DNA of 64,000 bases from Paenibacillus luteus (GTDB taxonomy: Bacteria; Bacillota; Bacilli; Paenibacillales; Paenibacillaceae), in the NCBI RefSeq assembly GCF_006542765.1, contig NZ_SKCD01000097.1, positions 185,035 through 249,034 on the forward strand, read 5' to 3'. Positions 9,590-17,948 of this stretch are shown piece by piece (within the stretch, counting starts at the first letter, position 1; each line of letters opens with the position of its first letter). A model generated the notes under the pieces. That model had not been told where the DNA came from, did not search any database, and saw nothing but the letters and a program-made list of their open reading frames with translations. Made by a program: the position numbers and the translations under genes.

Positions 9590-10339
9590 TTAATGTTCTT
9601 CTTCGTGGATGGCAGCTTGTGAAATATAAACCATCGTAAGAATCGTGAACAAGAAAGCTTGGATACCTCCGACAAAGAGACTGAAGCCCTGCCATGCAAC
9701 TAGGAACGGAGTACCGTACCAGCCCATCATCAGGATGGTTGCAATTAGCACTTCACCTGCGAAGATGTTAGCGAACAACCGAAGCGCAAGAGTAACTGGC
9801 TTAGCGATTGTTTCAAGCAAGTTAACTGGAAAGAAAATCGGAAACGGATGGAAGTAATGCTTCACGTAGTGCTTTCTATTCTGTTTCAAACCAAGGAAAT
9901 GGATGATCACGAATACGATAAGCGCAAGCCCCGCAGTTACTGAAATGTCAGCCGTTGGTGATTTCCACCAAGCTAATTCCTTATGCTCTGCTATCATCTC
10001 TTCGGTAACTCCTAGTGAAGGAATCGCATGATGTGGTTCAGTCACGATACCGAATGGCAAGCCTAGCAAGTTGGAGACAAAGATGAACATAATAAGCGTC
10101 AGACCTAAAGACAAGAAAGGCTTAACACGGTTGAGCGGCATTGTACTTGCAATAAAGCTGTGTACAAATTCCACTACCCACTCCATGAAGTTCTGCATCT
10201 TCGAAGGGTTGTCCACCGAAAGGTTGCGAACAGCCAGCTTCGCGATCAAGAACGTCACAATGACTGATACCACAATTGCTATCAAGGTCGAAAGATCAAT
10301 ATTAAACGGCCCGAGTGGCATCACCGGAAATTCATGCAT
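9590..10339 (-). CDS. atpB: F1Fo ATP synthase subunit a
   Basis: 249 residues, multi-pass membrane protein forming the proton half-channels. The conserved arginine helix is visible as PVTLALRLFANIFAGEVL, with Arg in LALRLFAN. Start ATG behind AAAGGGGTG. Gap of 89 bp to atpE. Confidence 0.97.
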   Translation of the reverse strand: MHEFPVMPLGPFNIDLSTLIAIVVSVIVTFLIAKLAVRNLSVDNPSKMQNFMEWVVEFVHSFIASTMPLNRVKPFLSLGLTLIMFIFVSNLLGLPFGIVTEPHHAIPSLGVTEEMIAEHKELAWWKSPTADISVTAGLALIVFVIIHFLGLKQNRKHYVKHYFHPFPIFFPVNLLETIAKPVTLALRLFANIFAGEVLIATILMMGWYGTPFLVAWQGFSLFVGGIQAFLFTILTMVYISQAAIHEEEH

Positions 10340-10361
10340 CTAAAATTTTCACCCCTTTCCG

Positions 10362-10730
10362 CTAAGATTGTCGTTTATTGTGGATATAAGCAGATACCAA
10401 TAATACAAACGGCATGACCATACAGCCAGCTAAAGCAGCCGGCATGCTGAGATCCTCCGGAAAACGATAGGCGATCATGGCAACCAGCAGCACTGTCGCG
10501 ATGCGGTTTCCTAGACCAAGACCTCTCTTGCGCGGTCCAATCCCTGCTGCTCCTAGGGTGACCATTTCTACTCTGCGCCTCAGTAAAAACGCATTCATGG
10601 AACTTGCTGCCAAGCCCACAAGAAGACCGAGTGACACCGTACGCCATTCCGGAAGGAAAGCCCATACAATAAGGCATACCACCATTGCATAAACAAGCGT
10701 ACGTAACGCTGTCTTCATTATTTTATCCAT
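10362..10730 (-). CDS. atpI: ATP synthase accessory protein AtpI
   Basis: 122 residues from ATG 10730, which follows GAGGAAG and overlaps the end of atpZ by 8 bp; a longer frame would run back through atpZ and is rejected. Four hydrophobic segments with a basic loop (GPRKRGLGLGNRIATVLL). Family role: helps c-ring assembly, and a role with AtpZ in ion uptake has been proposed. A second ATG at 10718 is possible. Confidence 0.88.
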   Translation of the reverse strand: MDKIMKTALRTLVYAMVVCLIVWAFLPEWRTVSLGLLVGLAASSMNAFLLRRRVEMVTLGAAGIGPRKRGLGLGNRIATVLLVAMIAYRFPEDLSMPAALAGCMVMPFVLLVSAYIHNKRQS

Positions 10731-10956
10731 CGGCTTCCTCCATAACCTTCTTAACAAGCAGAATGGCTGAGAGTAGTCCGACAGCCAGACCGACCAGTAT
10801 GCCACCGAGCGACCATCCCTTTGCATCGCCGAAGCGGTTGCCGAGAGAAGAGCCGATCCAATAGCCTAAAAAGATACATACAGCGACTTGCACTCCGAGT
10901 GCGCCTACTAGTCCGGCCGCAAACAGCGGATTGTCCCTTCTGTCCTTTTTATTCAT
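10723..10956 (-). CDS. atpZ: AtpZ/AtpI-family small membrane protein, first gene of the atp operon
   Basis: 77 residues with two transmembrane helices (about 12-34 and 46-68) and the Gly-rich stretch GYWIGSSLGNRFG typical of the ATPase_gene1 (AtpZ) family. It precedes atpI and overlaps it by 8 bp, so the two are probably translationally coupled. AtpZ with AtpI has been proposed to act in magnesium or calcium uptake for the synthase. Start ATG 10956 behind AGGGG. Confidence 0.87.
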   Translation of the reverse strand: MNKKDRRDNPLFAAGLVGALGVQVAVCIFLGYWIGSSLGNRFGDAKGWSLGGILVGLAVGLLSAILLVKKVMEEADG

Positions 10957-10983
10957 GGTTCATACCCCTGTCAATCCTCATTT

Positions 10984-11013
10984 ATTTTATCCAAGCGGCA
11001 ACACGTTTGTCAA
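10984..11013 (-). promoter_or_regulatory. Sigma-A promoter of the atp operon
   Basis: Minus strand: TTGACA (11008-11013), spacer 18, TAAAAT (10984-10989). The -10 lies about 28 bp upstream of the atpZ start codon. Confidence 0.75.
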
Positions 11014-11091
11014 TTGAATTAAGTGCAAACTTTTGATGAAAAGATTACCCAAAACCCTTGATACATAAGGTGTTGCGACTTCCAAAAACCG

Positions 11092-11106
11092 TACAGTACT
11101 ACTGTA
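11092..11106. repeat. Palindrome TACAGTA-C-TACTGTA between mnaA and the atp promoter
   Basis: Perfect 15-bp dyad, followed by a further CTGTA half-site (11109-11113). No T-run follows on either strand, so it is not an obvious terminator; it may be a protein-binding site about 80 bp upstream of the atp -35 box. Confidence 0.45.
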
Positions 11107-11146
11107 TGCTGTACATTCGCCTATCAAGCTATCGCTTCAGGTCAAT

Positions 11147-12295
11147 CTATGAACGTTGTGTGAACGAATCCGGACGCTGCTTCAGCCTGCCAAAATGATG
11201 CAAAATTGCATCTACAATCCGTTCCGATGCATTGCCATCACCGTACGGATTAGCCGCTTGGCTCATCCGGCTGTACAACTGTGAATCCGTCAAAAGTGCG
11301 CGCGCACGACTGTACACAAGCTCCTCATCTGTACCTACCAGCTCAAGCGTTCCCGCTTCAATTCCCTCTGGGCGCTCTGTCGTATCACGCAGCACCAATG
11401 TCGGCACGCCGAAAGAAGGCGCTTCCTCCTGCAAGCCGCCGGAGTCCGTCATAATCATGTAAGCGTGTGGATAAAAGTTGTGGAATTCAAATACATCGAG
11501 CGGATCAATCAAGCGAATACGCGGATGATCGCCCAGTATTTCATTCGCAGGCTCACGAACGGCTGGATTAGGATGCACGGCATAAACGATAACAACATCT
11601 TCATGCTCATCCGCGATACGCTTAACAGCCCGGAAGATGTTGCGATGCGGCTCACCGAGCGCTTCCCTGCGATGTGCCGTCATTAGAATCATCCGTTTTC
11701 CCTTTGCCCAGTCGATCACCGGGTGCGAGAACGACTCATCTACCGTGTACTGAAATACGTCAGTAGCGGTGTTGCCAGTCACATAAATGGCAGCATCCGA
11801 CTTGTTCTCTTTGCGCAAATTATTAGCCGACCATTCCGTCGGTGCAAAGTGCACATCAGATAGCACGCCGGCAAGCTGCCGATTCATTTCCTCCGGATAA
11901 GGAGAAAGCTTGTTCCATGTACGAAGTCCAGCTTCTACGTGACCTACCTGAATTTGCTTCAGAAACGCAGCGTAGCTTGCCAGGAACGTCGTCTGCGTAT
12001 CGCCATGTACAAGCACAATATCAGGTTTGGCTTGCGCCAGCACGGGATCAAGGCCTTCCAGTACGCGTACGGTCGTTTCAGTAAGGGTCTGACGGTCCTT
12101 CATGACATTCAAATCGTAGTTCGGATGAATTTCGAAAAAATCGAGAACCTGGTCGAGCATCTGGCGATGCTGCGCGGTTACGCACACGATTGATTCAATC
12201 TCGTCCTCGCGCTTTTGCAGTTCGAGCACAAGCGGTGCCATCTTGACTGCCTCCGGACGCGTGCCGAATATAGTCATTACCTTCAGTTTAGACAA
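11147..12295 (-). CDS. mnaA: UDP-N-acetylglucosamine 2-epimerase (non-hydrolysing)
   Basis: 382 residues from a TTG start ten bases after AGGAG. Converts UDP-GlcNAc to UDP-ManNAc in the cytoplasm for teichoic-acid linkage units or other wall polymers. Family motifs: FGTRPEAVKMAPL at the N-terminus, VHGDTQTT, GHVEAGLRT, MTAHRRE, and TDSGGLQEEAPSFGVP with PTLVLRDTTERPEG. It lies 37 bp downstream of upp in the same direction, the same neighbourhood as in Bacillus subtilis (upp-mnaA-atp). The symbol wecB would be equally valid. Confidence 0.96.
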   Translation of the reverse strand: MSKLKVMTIFGTRPEAVKMAPLVLELQKREDEIESIVCVTAQHRQMLDQVLDFFEIHPNYDLNVMKDRQTLTETTVRVLEGLDPVLAQAKPDIVLVHGDTQTTFLASYAAFLKQIQVGHVEAGLRTWNKLSPYPEEMNRQLAGVLSDVHFAPTEWSANNLRKENKSDAAIYVTGNTATDVFQYTVDESFSHPVIDWAKGKRMILMTAHRREALGEPHRNIFRAVKRIADEHEDVVIVYAVHPNPAVREPANEILGDHPRIRLIDPLDVFEFHNFYPHAYMIMTDSGGLQEEAPSFGVPTLVLRDTTERPEGIEAGTLELVGTDEELVYSRARALLTDSQLYSRMSQAANPYGDGNASERIVDAILHHFGRLKQRPDSFTQRS

Positions 12296-12332
12296 AAGCT
12301 ACCACTCCTAATATAATATCATGGGCTTAGCG

Positions 12333-12962
12333 TTAATTTGTTCCGAACATACGGTCTCCGGCATCGCCCAGACCTGGCACAATGTAGCCCTTCTCGTTCA
12401 GACGCTCATCCAGAGCCGCAATATAAATATCAACATCAGGATGCGCTTCCTGTACCGCCTTCACGCCTTCTGGAGCAGCAATCAGACACATTAACTTAAT
12501 TTGATCGCAATGATGGTTCTTCAAAGAGTTAATTGCTGCTATTGCGGAACCGCCAGTAGCGAGCATAGGATCAATAACAATGAGAAGACGGTTTGGAGCA
12601 TCCGTCGGCAGATTGATATAATACTCCTTTGGTTGAAGCGTTTCATGATCGCGGGCCAAGCCGATATGACCGACCTTTGCCGATGGGATCAGCTTCAAAA
12701 TGCCGTCAACCATGCCTAGACCGGCACGCAAAATAGGCACAAGCCCAAGCATTCTTCCGGAGACGATTTTCGCATCCGTCTCAGCGACAGGCGTTTGCAC
12801 CTTGATCGTATCAAGCGGTATTTCTCTCGTTAGTTCGTAAGACATTAAAGTAGCGACTTCATCAACCAATTCCCGAAAATCTTTTGTATTCGTTTCTTTA
12901 TTCCGAATAAAAGTCAGCTTATGCTGAATTAACGGATGGTCGCAAATGATTAGTTTGCTCAT
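12333..12962 (-). CDS. upp: Uracil phosphoribosyltransferase
   Basis: 209 residues, the usual length. Salvages uracil to UMP with PRPP. The PRPP-binding loop is visible in VIDPMLATGGSAIAAINSLK, and the uracil-binding end GYIVPGLGDAGDRMFGT is intact. Start ATG behind GGAGGAA. Probably co-transcribed with mnaA. Confidence 0.98.
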   Translation of the reverse strand: MSKLIICDHPLIQHKLTFIRNKETNTKDFRELVDEVATLMSYELTREIPLDTIKVQTPVAETDAKIVSGRMLGLVPILRAGLGMVDGILKLIPSAKVGHIGLARDHETLQPKEYYINLPTDAPNRLLIVIDPMLATGGSAIAAINSLKNHHCDQIKLMCLIAAPEGVKAVQEAHPDVDIYIAALDERLNEKGYIVPGLGDAGDRMFGTN

Positions 12963-13013
12963 GGAGCGGTATTCCTCCCGTTTGTTGTTGTAGGCTTTGA
13001 CACAATCCCGTAT

Positions 13014-13022
13014 ATTATAGCA
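13014..13022 (-). promoter_or_regulatory. Extended -10 promoter of upp
   Basis: Minus-strand TGCTATAAT (TATAAT at 13014-13019 with TGC just upstream), about 52 bp before the upp start codon. The -35 region is poor, as is usual for extended -10 promoters. Confidence 0.6.
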
Positions 13023-13162
13023 TTGTAAACTAGCCGTTGCATCTTGAGTTTTGCAAACTGCTCCAAATAAAAACAGCTGTCACCTACATTTTGCGAAAAA
13101 AGCTCTTATTCCAATAAATTTATTGATAATAACTATGAAAAAAACAATCCCCTCCTATATGC

Positions 13163-13203
13163 AAAAATAGGCTAATGCTCCTCTTTAAGGAAAACATCAG
13201 CCT
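13163..13203 (-). terminator. Intrinsic terminator after the Gly/Cys-rich membrane protein gene
   Basis: AGGCTGATG / CATTAGCCT stem (one G-T pair) followed on the minus strand by ATTTTTGC, 21 bp after the stop codon. Confidence 0.65.
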
Positions 13204-13223
13204 CTTTAAAATGAAATTCCCGA

Positions 13224-14309
13224 TTAACTGCTGCAGCCGCCTCCGCAGGAAGAGCCGCAGGATGAACCTCCGCTATCACCGCCTCCGCTGCCACAGGAGG
13301 AGTCGCCACCCCCACCACCATGTCCACCATCATTGTCTCTGCCGTCGTCAGACGAGCCACTGCAAGCATAGGTTGAATCACCGCTGCCATTGGCTTTGCG
13401 CTGCTCCTCGTTTTGCGCTTGGTCCATCTGCTGGGCAAAATCGTTTGGACTGGACACGGAATGAAAAATAAGCATTCCAGACAATAAGCCCACCGCACCC
13501 AAAGCAGGATCATAGCCGTTCCTTCGCTGACCGTAGCCCTCTTGATCTCTGCCTTTAGCCTCATCGAGCTGAGACTTTAAGCGATAAATCAAATGGTCAA
13601 CCGTAGCGCTCAAATCTGCGTAACGAGTGAGAGCCTTACTGTTAAACCATTGAATTCGCAATGTATCGTCACTGAATTCCGCCAGCTCGAAGAGCTTTTG
13701 CGGAGACATGCTTGTACGGTAGAAAGCTCCCCAAATTCGGCCGCTTACTGGAACTTGCTGGAACAGCTCACCATACAGCCAGTCAAATAAAGCCCGCTCG
13801 CCCTCTGCAGGCTGTGCGTCTGGCGCATGAGGCGCGTGGTGGATCATTTCGCCACAAAAAGCTATGCAAAATTGTTCATATTCCCTTGTAAACATAAGCA
13901 TTTCATGCCATACGGCATCCACCTGCCTGCTGTACATCGGTACGCTTCGCATGAGACTACACATCAGAAAATACCGCTTCAACTCAAACCATGTCCAGTT
14001 CCACTCTTTATCTGACATTCGAGGAGATTCCTTCAGTACCCGGTCCTTGACACGGCTCTCAAAGGCCAAGCTAAGCGACGCTTCCAGGCGCTCTGCCGCC
14101 GTTCTCGCAGGATGGCCATAAGGTATGCCAAGCGCAGATGGCAGCTCAGAATCCGGCCAAGGCGCAAACCTGTTCGTCCGGCCGTAGGAGCCCCTGCCCC
14201 TCCCGCCTGAATACCGATTCCCGCCAACTTCTCTCGATCTTATGAGCGAAATCACGATAACAAAAATTATGATTAAAACAAATACAACTATTGCAAATTG
14301 AGTCATCAT
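13224..14309 (-). CDS. Membrane-anchored protein with Gly/Ser/Cys-rich tail, glycine-rich-domain-like
   Basis: 361 residues. One N-terminal transmembrane helix (about 4-24), then a basic Gly/Arg-rich linker. A globular middle contains RQVDAVWHEMLMFTREYEQF and HHAPHAPD, similar to the GRDP-like family (Pfam PF07173), which carries a VDxVWH motif. The last ~50 residues are almost wholly Gly, Ser, Asp and Cys with five cysteines. Such tails are also common in TIGR04222-type bacterial membrane proteins. Function unknown. Two adjacent ATG codons (14309, 14306) follow AGGAGGGC; the second has better spacing. A cluster of DnaA boxes lies upstream. Single gene with its own terminator. Confidence 0.75.
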   Translation of the reverse strand: MMTQFAIVVFVLIIIFVIVISLIRSREVGGNRYSGGRGRGSYGRTNRFAPWPDSELPSALGIPYGHPARTAAERLEASLSLAFESRVKDRVLKESPRMSDKEWNWTWFELKRYFLMCSLMRSVPMYSRQVDAVWHEMLMFTREYEQFCIAFCGEMIHHAPHAPDAQPAEGERALFDWLYGELFQQVPVSGRIWGAFYRTSMSPQKLFELAEFSDDTLRIQWFNSKALTRYADLSATVDHLIYRLKSQLDEAKGRDQEGYGQRRNGYDPALGAVGLLSGMLIFHSVSSPNDFAQQMDQAQNEEQRKANGSGDSTYACSGSSDDGRDNDGGHGGGGGDSSCGSGGGDSGGSSCGSSCGGGCSS

Positions 14310-14338
14310 GCCCTCCTATGCGTTTTCGTCTTACCCAT

Positions 14339-14347
14339 ATTTTAGCA
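14339..14347 (-). promoter_or_regulatory. Extended -10 promoter of the Gly/Cys-rich membrane protein gene
   Basis: Minus strand TGCTAAAAT (TAAAAT at 14339-14344), about 30 bp upstream of the start codon. No good -35 box. Confidence 0.5.
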
Positions 14348-14411
14348 CAGCTTCTTTGATTAGGTTCAGGGTTCGAATAAAAGTTGGCTCTAAACGAATG
14401 TGATTTTTTCG

Positions 14412-14558
14412 TTACCCACATTTACGACTCAATTTATCCACATTTCCCCACAATATATCAACAGACTTATCCACAATTCATAAATTGTTAATATAAATTC
14501 TAATTTAAAAGGGCATGAAACAGCATTCACTATTATTTTGAGGATGAATTGTTGATAA
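14412..14558. promoter_or_regulatory. Cluster of DnaA boxes
   Basis: Two perfect boxes TTATCCACA at 14434-14442 and 14467-14475, one 8/9 box TTACCCACA at 14412-14420 and one 8/9 box on the minus strand, TTATCAACA at 14550-14558. The three plus-strand boxes start 22 and 33 bp apart, so they lie on the same face of the helix. The DNA after them (14476-14520) is very AT-rich. They are about 70-215 bp upstream of the predicted promoter of the 14309 gene. Confidence 0.7.
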
Positions 14559-14956
14559 CCTTTTACTTTAATCTGATTCCCACTGCTCCTCCACATTCGT
14601 ATTTCAACTGATTAAAATCACTTTAGATAAAGATAAGATTCAAGTGAACAACATGAAACTGAGAGGTCATTCTGTCCCTTGAGACTTTACTGTTACCTGC
14701 ATCACTTTTCCATTTCCACTAACTTTTCTATTTATGTAATAACCTAAATTCACTTACCGAAACCACTGGATTAGTCTATTGAAGAAAAAAACACGGGGTA
14801 GTGGAGCCATGCTGAACTGACGGCTGTAAACACGCATGTGCTTTTACAGAGACTAACTAACTCGGATTTGTGCGCTGCAAGCACCTATATGTGCTTAACC
14901 CGCCACCAAAGCCTCCAACGGAAGCTGCCTGCGCAGCAGCAACAACAGCACTCACA
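14559..14956. other. Intergenic region with small hairpins, no gene
   Basis: No supported gene. Two short hairpins are visible: CTGTAAACAC-GCAT-GTGCTTTTACAG at 14824-14849 and AAGCAC-CTATAT-GTGCTT at 14879-14896. Their role is unknown. A long plus-strand frame starting at 14838 continues antisense through oppF and is not taken as a gene. Confidence 0.4.
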
Positions 14957-15017
14957 CAAAAAATCAGCAAAAAAGCAGAGCGAGGATGAGTCCTGCTGCT
15001 CCACCATTTTGCTGATT
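14957..15017 (-). terminator. Terminator of the opp operon
   Basis: Outer stem AATCAGCAAAA / TTTTGCTGATT (14962-14972 with 15007-15017) with an inner AGCAG/CTGCT hairpin, followed on the minus strand by a T-run. It lies 36 bp after the oppF stop. Confidence 0.75.
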
Positions 15018-15053
15018 ATTAACGATTATAACCACTCTAATAACATGCGCTGC

Positions 15054-16016
15054 TTATACAGATGCATAGTGACAAGCGGCGAAATGCCCTTTTCTTACTT
15101 CAAGCAGAGCCGGCTCGTCGACCTTGCACTTATTAGTCGCAATCGGACAACGCGTGTGGAACTGGCAGCCGCTCGGCGGATGGATTGGACTCGGCAGATC
15201 GCCAGTCAATACGATGCGCTCACGGTTAGCCTCTACCTCAGGATCAGGGATCGGAATAGCCGACAGCAGCGCTCTCGTGTAAGGATGAGCCGGCTTGTCG
15301 TAAAGCTCGCTGCTTTCGGCAAGCTCTACGATTTTGCCAAGATACATAACCGCCACGCGATCACTGATGTGCTTAACCATGGAAAGGTCATGCGCGATGA
15401 ACAAGTAAGTCAGTCCAAGCTTACGCTGCAAGTCCTGCATCAAGTTCACAACTTGAGCTTGAATGGACACATCGAGTGCCGAGATCGGCTCATCTGCGAT
15501 GATAAAGCGCGGGTCTACCGCCAGCGCGCGCGCGATCCCAATACGTTGACGCTGCCCGCCAGAGAACTCATGCGGATAACGTGTGGCATGATCCGGATTA
15601 AGGCCTACCACATCCAGCAATCCTTCCACCCGGTGCTTCCGCTCTTTCTTGCTCGCAACGAGCTTGTGGATATCAAGCGCCTCGCCGATGATGTCCATAA
15701 CTGTCATACGCGGATTCAATGACGCGTACGGGTCCTGAAAAATCATTTGCATGTCTCGGCGCATAGCCTTGAGCTTGGAGCCCTCAAGCTTATAAATATC
15801 CTGCCCATCGAAGGTGACACCGCCACCGGTCGGCTCATACAGACGCATAATGGTGCGTCCAGCCGTCGATTTACCGCAGCCGGATTCACCAACAACACCG
15901 ACCGTTTCCCCTTTTTGTATGGAGAAGGTAATGTCATTGACAGCCCGGAGAGTTTGTCCGCCTCCCAAGTTAAAAAACTTGCGCAGGTTGTTAATTTCTA
16001 TTAACGGCGCACTCAT
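15054..16016 (-). CDS. oppF: Oligopeptide ABC transporter ATP-binding protein, OppF type
   Basis: 320 residues from ATG 16016, which overlaps the oppD stop as ATGA and follows GGAGGTG; a longer frame into oppD is rejected. Walker A GESGCGKSTAGRT, ABC signature FSGGQRQRIGIARAL, Walker B FIIADEPISALD, and the C-terminal oligopeptide-transporter extension with cysteines (CQFHTRCPIATNKC) typical of OppD/DppD and OppF/DppF. Energises peptide uptake at the membrane as the OppD-OppF heterodimer. Confidence 0.94.
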   Translation of the reverse strand: MSAPLIEINNLRKFFNLGGGQTLRAVNDITFSIQKGETVGVVGESGCGKSTAGRTIMRLYEPTGGGVTFDGQDIYKLEGSKLKAMRRDMQMIFQDPYASLNPRMTVMDIIGEALDIHKLVASKKERKHRVEGLLDVVGLNPDHATRYPHEFSGGQRQRIGIARALAVDPRFIIADEPISALDVSIQAQVVNLMQDLQRKLGLTYLFIAHDLSMVKHISDRVAVMYLGKIVELAESSELYDKPAHPYTRALLSAIPIPDPEVEANRERIVLTGDLPSPIHPPSGCQFHTRCPIATNKCKVDEPALLEVRKGHFAACHYASV

Positions 16017-17014
16017 ACCGACACCTCCCGATTTGCATAAGGATGTGCGAGCCAGCATGCCGAGGCATGCGATTCATTGCCGTCTACGGGGAGAAGCTCA
16101 GGATCATTATCCACACAAACCCTCATCGCATCATCACAACGGGCACAGAAGCTGCAGCCTGCTGGAGGCTTAATCAAATCCGGCGGCATGCCATAGATCG
16201 GCACAAGCGGCTCGTCTTTTCTCTGATCTAGACGAGGAAGCGAGCGCAGCAGCCCTCTCGTATAAGGATGCTTCGGATTTTTGAAAATTTCCCACTTGGT
16301 TCCTGTCTCCACGACTTTACCTGCATACATGACAATGACACGGTCACACATATCCGCTACAACGCCTAAATCATGAGTAATAAGAATGATAGAAGTGCCA
16401 AGCTTTTGCTGCAAATCCTTCATGACCCGCATAATTTGCGCTTGAATCGTAACATCGAGCGCAGTCGTCGGCTCATCCGCGATGAGCAAAGACGGATTGC
16501 AGGCAAGCGCAATTGCGATCATCGCCCGTTGACGCATCCCTCCAGAGAACTGATGAGGATATTGGTTCACCCTCGAAGAGGCATTAGGAATACCAACCAG
16601 ATTAAGCATCTCAATGGCACGCTCTGTCGCTTTGGCTCCATTAATTCCTTGGTGTTTGATTAAACCCTCCGTAATTTGCCGTCCAATGGTCAGGGTAGGA
16701 TTAAGTGAGGTCATTGGATCTTGGAAGATCATGCCCATCTCTTTGCCGCGGATGTCCTCCATCTGTTTACCGGACAGCTTTAAAATTTCTTTGTCCTTGA
16801 ACATAATCGATCCGCTGGTTTCTGCTGGAGGAGATGGAATCAAGCGCATAAGCGACTGGGCCGTTACGCTCTTGCCGCAGCCCGATTCCCCTACAATAGC
16901 GACTGCCTCCCCTTTATTAACGTGAAAATTTACGCCGCGAACCGCTTTAACCACGCCGCCGCGAACTTTAAAATTAACACGAAGGTCCTTTACTTCAAGT
17001 AACTTTTCCATCAT
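16013..17014 (-). CDS. oppD: Oligopeptide ABC transporter ATP-binding protein, OppD type
   Basis: 333 residues. Walker A GESGCGKSVTAQS, signature FSGGMRQRAMIAIAL, Walker B LLIADEPTTALD, switch histidine in ILITHDLGVVAD. The C-terminal cysteine-containing extension (GCSFCARCDDAMRVC) marks the oligopeptide/dipeptide importer group. Ten bp after oppC and coupled by ATGA to oppF. Confidence 0.94.
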   Translation of the reverse strand: MMEKLLEVKDLRVNFKVRGGVVKAVRGVNFHVNKGEAVAIVGESGCGKSVTAQSLMRLIPSPPAETSGSIMFKDKEILKLSGKQMEDIRGKEMGMIFQDPMTSLNPTLTIGRQITEGLIKHQGINGAKATERAIEMLNLVGIPNASSRVNQYPHQFSGGMRQRAMIAIALACNPSLLIADEPTTALDVTIQAQIMRVMKDLQQKLGTSIILITHDLGVVADMCDRVIVMYAGKVVETGTKWEIFKNPKHPYTRGLLRSLPRLDQRKDEPLVPIYGMPPDLIKPPAGCSFCARCDDAMRVCVDNDPELLPVDGNESHASACWLAHPYANREVSV

Positions 17015-17024
17015 GAACCACCTC

Positions 17025-17948
17025 CTACTTTTTCATTTTCGGATCTAGCGCATCCCTTAGACCATCGCCAAAAATATTAAAGCAAAGCATCGTAATGCTG
17101 ATCACTGCTGCTGGGAAAATCATTCTCCATGGATAAAGCGTCCATGCCTTGATCGCGTCATTAATCATCGTACCTAGCGACGCAGCCGGCGATTGTACGC
17201 CCAAGCCGAGGAAGCTCAGAAACGCTTCAGCGAAAATGGCACTTGGCACCGTAAGCGTTAGCGTTACGATAATCGGCCCCATGGCATTAGGAATAAGATG
17301 CCGGAACAAAATCCGTGCAGTGCTGGCACCTAGCGCCTGTGCAGCCATGACATATTCCTGATTTTTGAGCTGCATGATCTGTCCTCGGACGATCCAGGCC
17401 ATGCTGATCCAACCGGTTATACTTAGGGCAAGCACGATGGTAAACATACTTGGCTCCATAATAACGATCAATAAAATGATGATGAGCATGCTTGGAATCG
17501 AGTACAAAATTTCGCAAAAGCGGTTCAATATTTCATCGACACGCCCTCCGAAATAACCCATAATTCCGCCGATAATGACACCTAGCACCAAATCGGCAAG
17601 CGCCGCATATAAACCAACCTGCAGGGATATGCCTGCCCCCATCCAAGTTCTCGTAAACAAATCACGCCCAAGGTCATCCGTACCGAACCAATACGTTGCA
17701 TTCGGCCCTAAATTTTTCTCTTTCAAGTGATTCGTTTGATAATCTTGCTCCGATATCATCGGTCCAAAAGCCGCAGCCAAGGATACGATGATTAGAATAA
17801 TCAAGCTAAGCATCGCGATTTTATTGGAACTCAAGCGCAGCCAAGCATCTTTCCAAGCTGAAATACTTTCGCGGACAACGACTTCCGTATGTTTCTCGTC
17901 CTTGTTCAGCTTGTCAAACTGATCAGGCGTAAAGGTTTGCTCCTTCAT
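17025..17948 (-). CDS. oppC: Oligopeptide ABC transporter permease, OppC type
   Basis: 307 residues. A soluble N-terminal ~40 residues precede the first transmembrane helix, as in OppC proteins (SSNKIAMLSLIILIIVSLAA). The transmembrane core includes GTDDLGRDLFTRT and the EAA coupling loop in MAAQALGASTARILFRHLIP. Overlaps oppB by 4 bp (ATGA). Confidence 0.94.
   Translation of the reverse strand: MKEQTFTPDQFDKLNKDEKHTEVVVRESISAWKDAWLRLSSNKIAMLSLIILIIVSLAAAFGPMISEQDYQTNHLKEKNLGPNATYWFGTDDLGRDLFTRTWMGAGISLQVGLYAALADLVLGVIIGGIMGYFGGRVDEILNRFCEILYSIPSMLIIILLIVIMEPSMFTIVLALSITGWISMAWIVRGQIMQLKNQEYVMAAQALGASTARILFRHLIPNAMGPIIVTLTLTVPSAIFAEAFLSFLGLGVQSPAASLGTMINDAIKAWTLYPWRMIFPAAVISITMLCFNIFGDGLRDALDPKMKK

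Noticed and set aside
14412..14558. DnaA boxes as chromosomal replication origin
   Set aside because: No dnaA, dnaN or rpmH gene nearby, and the gene context is that of a region distant from oriC; kept as a DnaA-box cluster only.
14838..15722. 294-codon plus-strand open frame
   Set aside because: It is antisense to oppF for most of its length, has no ribosome site, and its sequence is compositionally biased; oppF has clear ABC-ATPase motifs.
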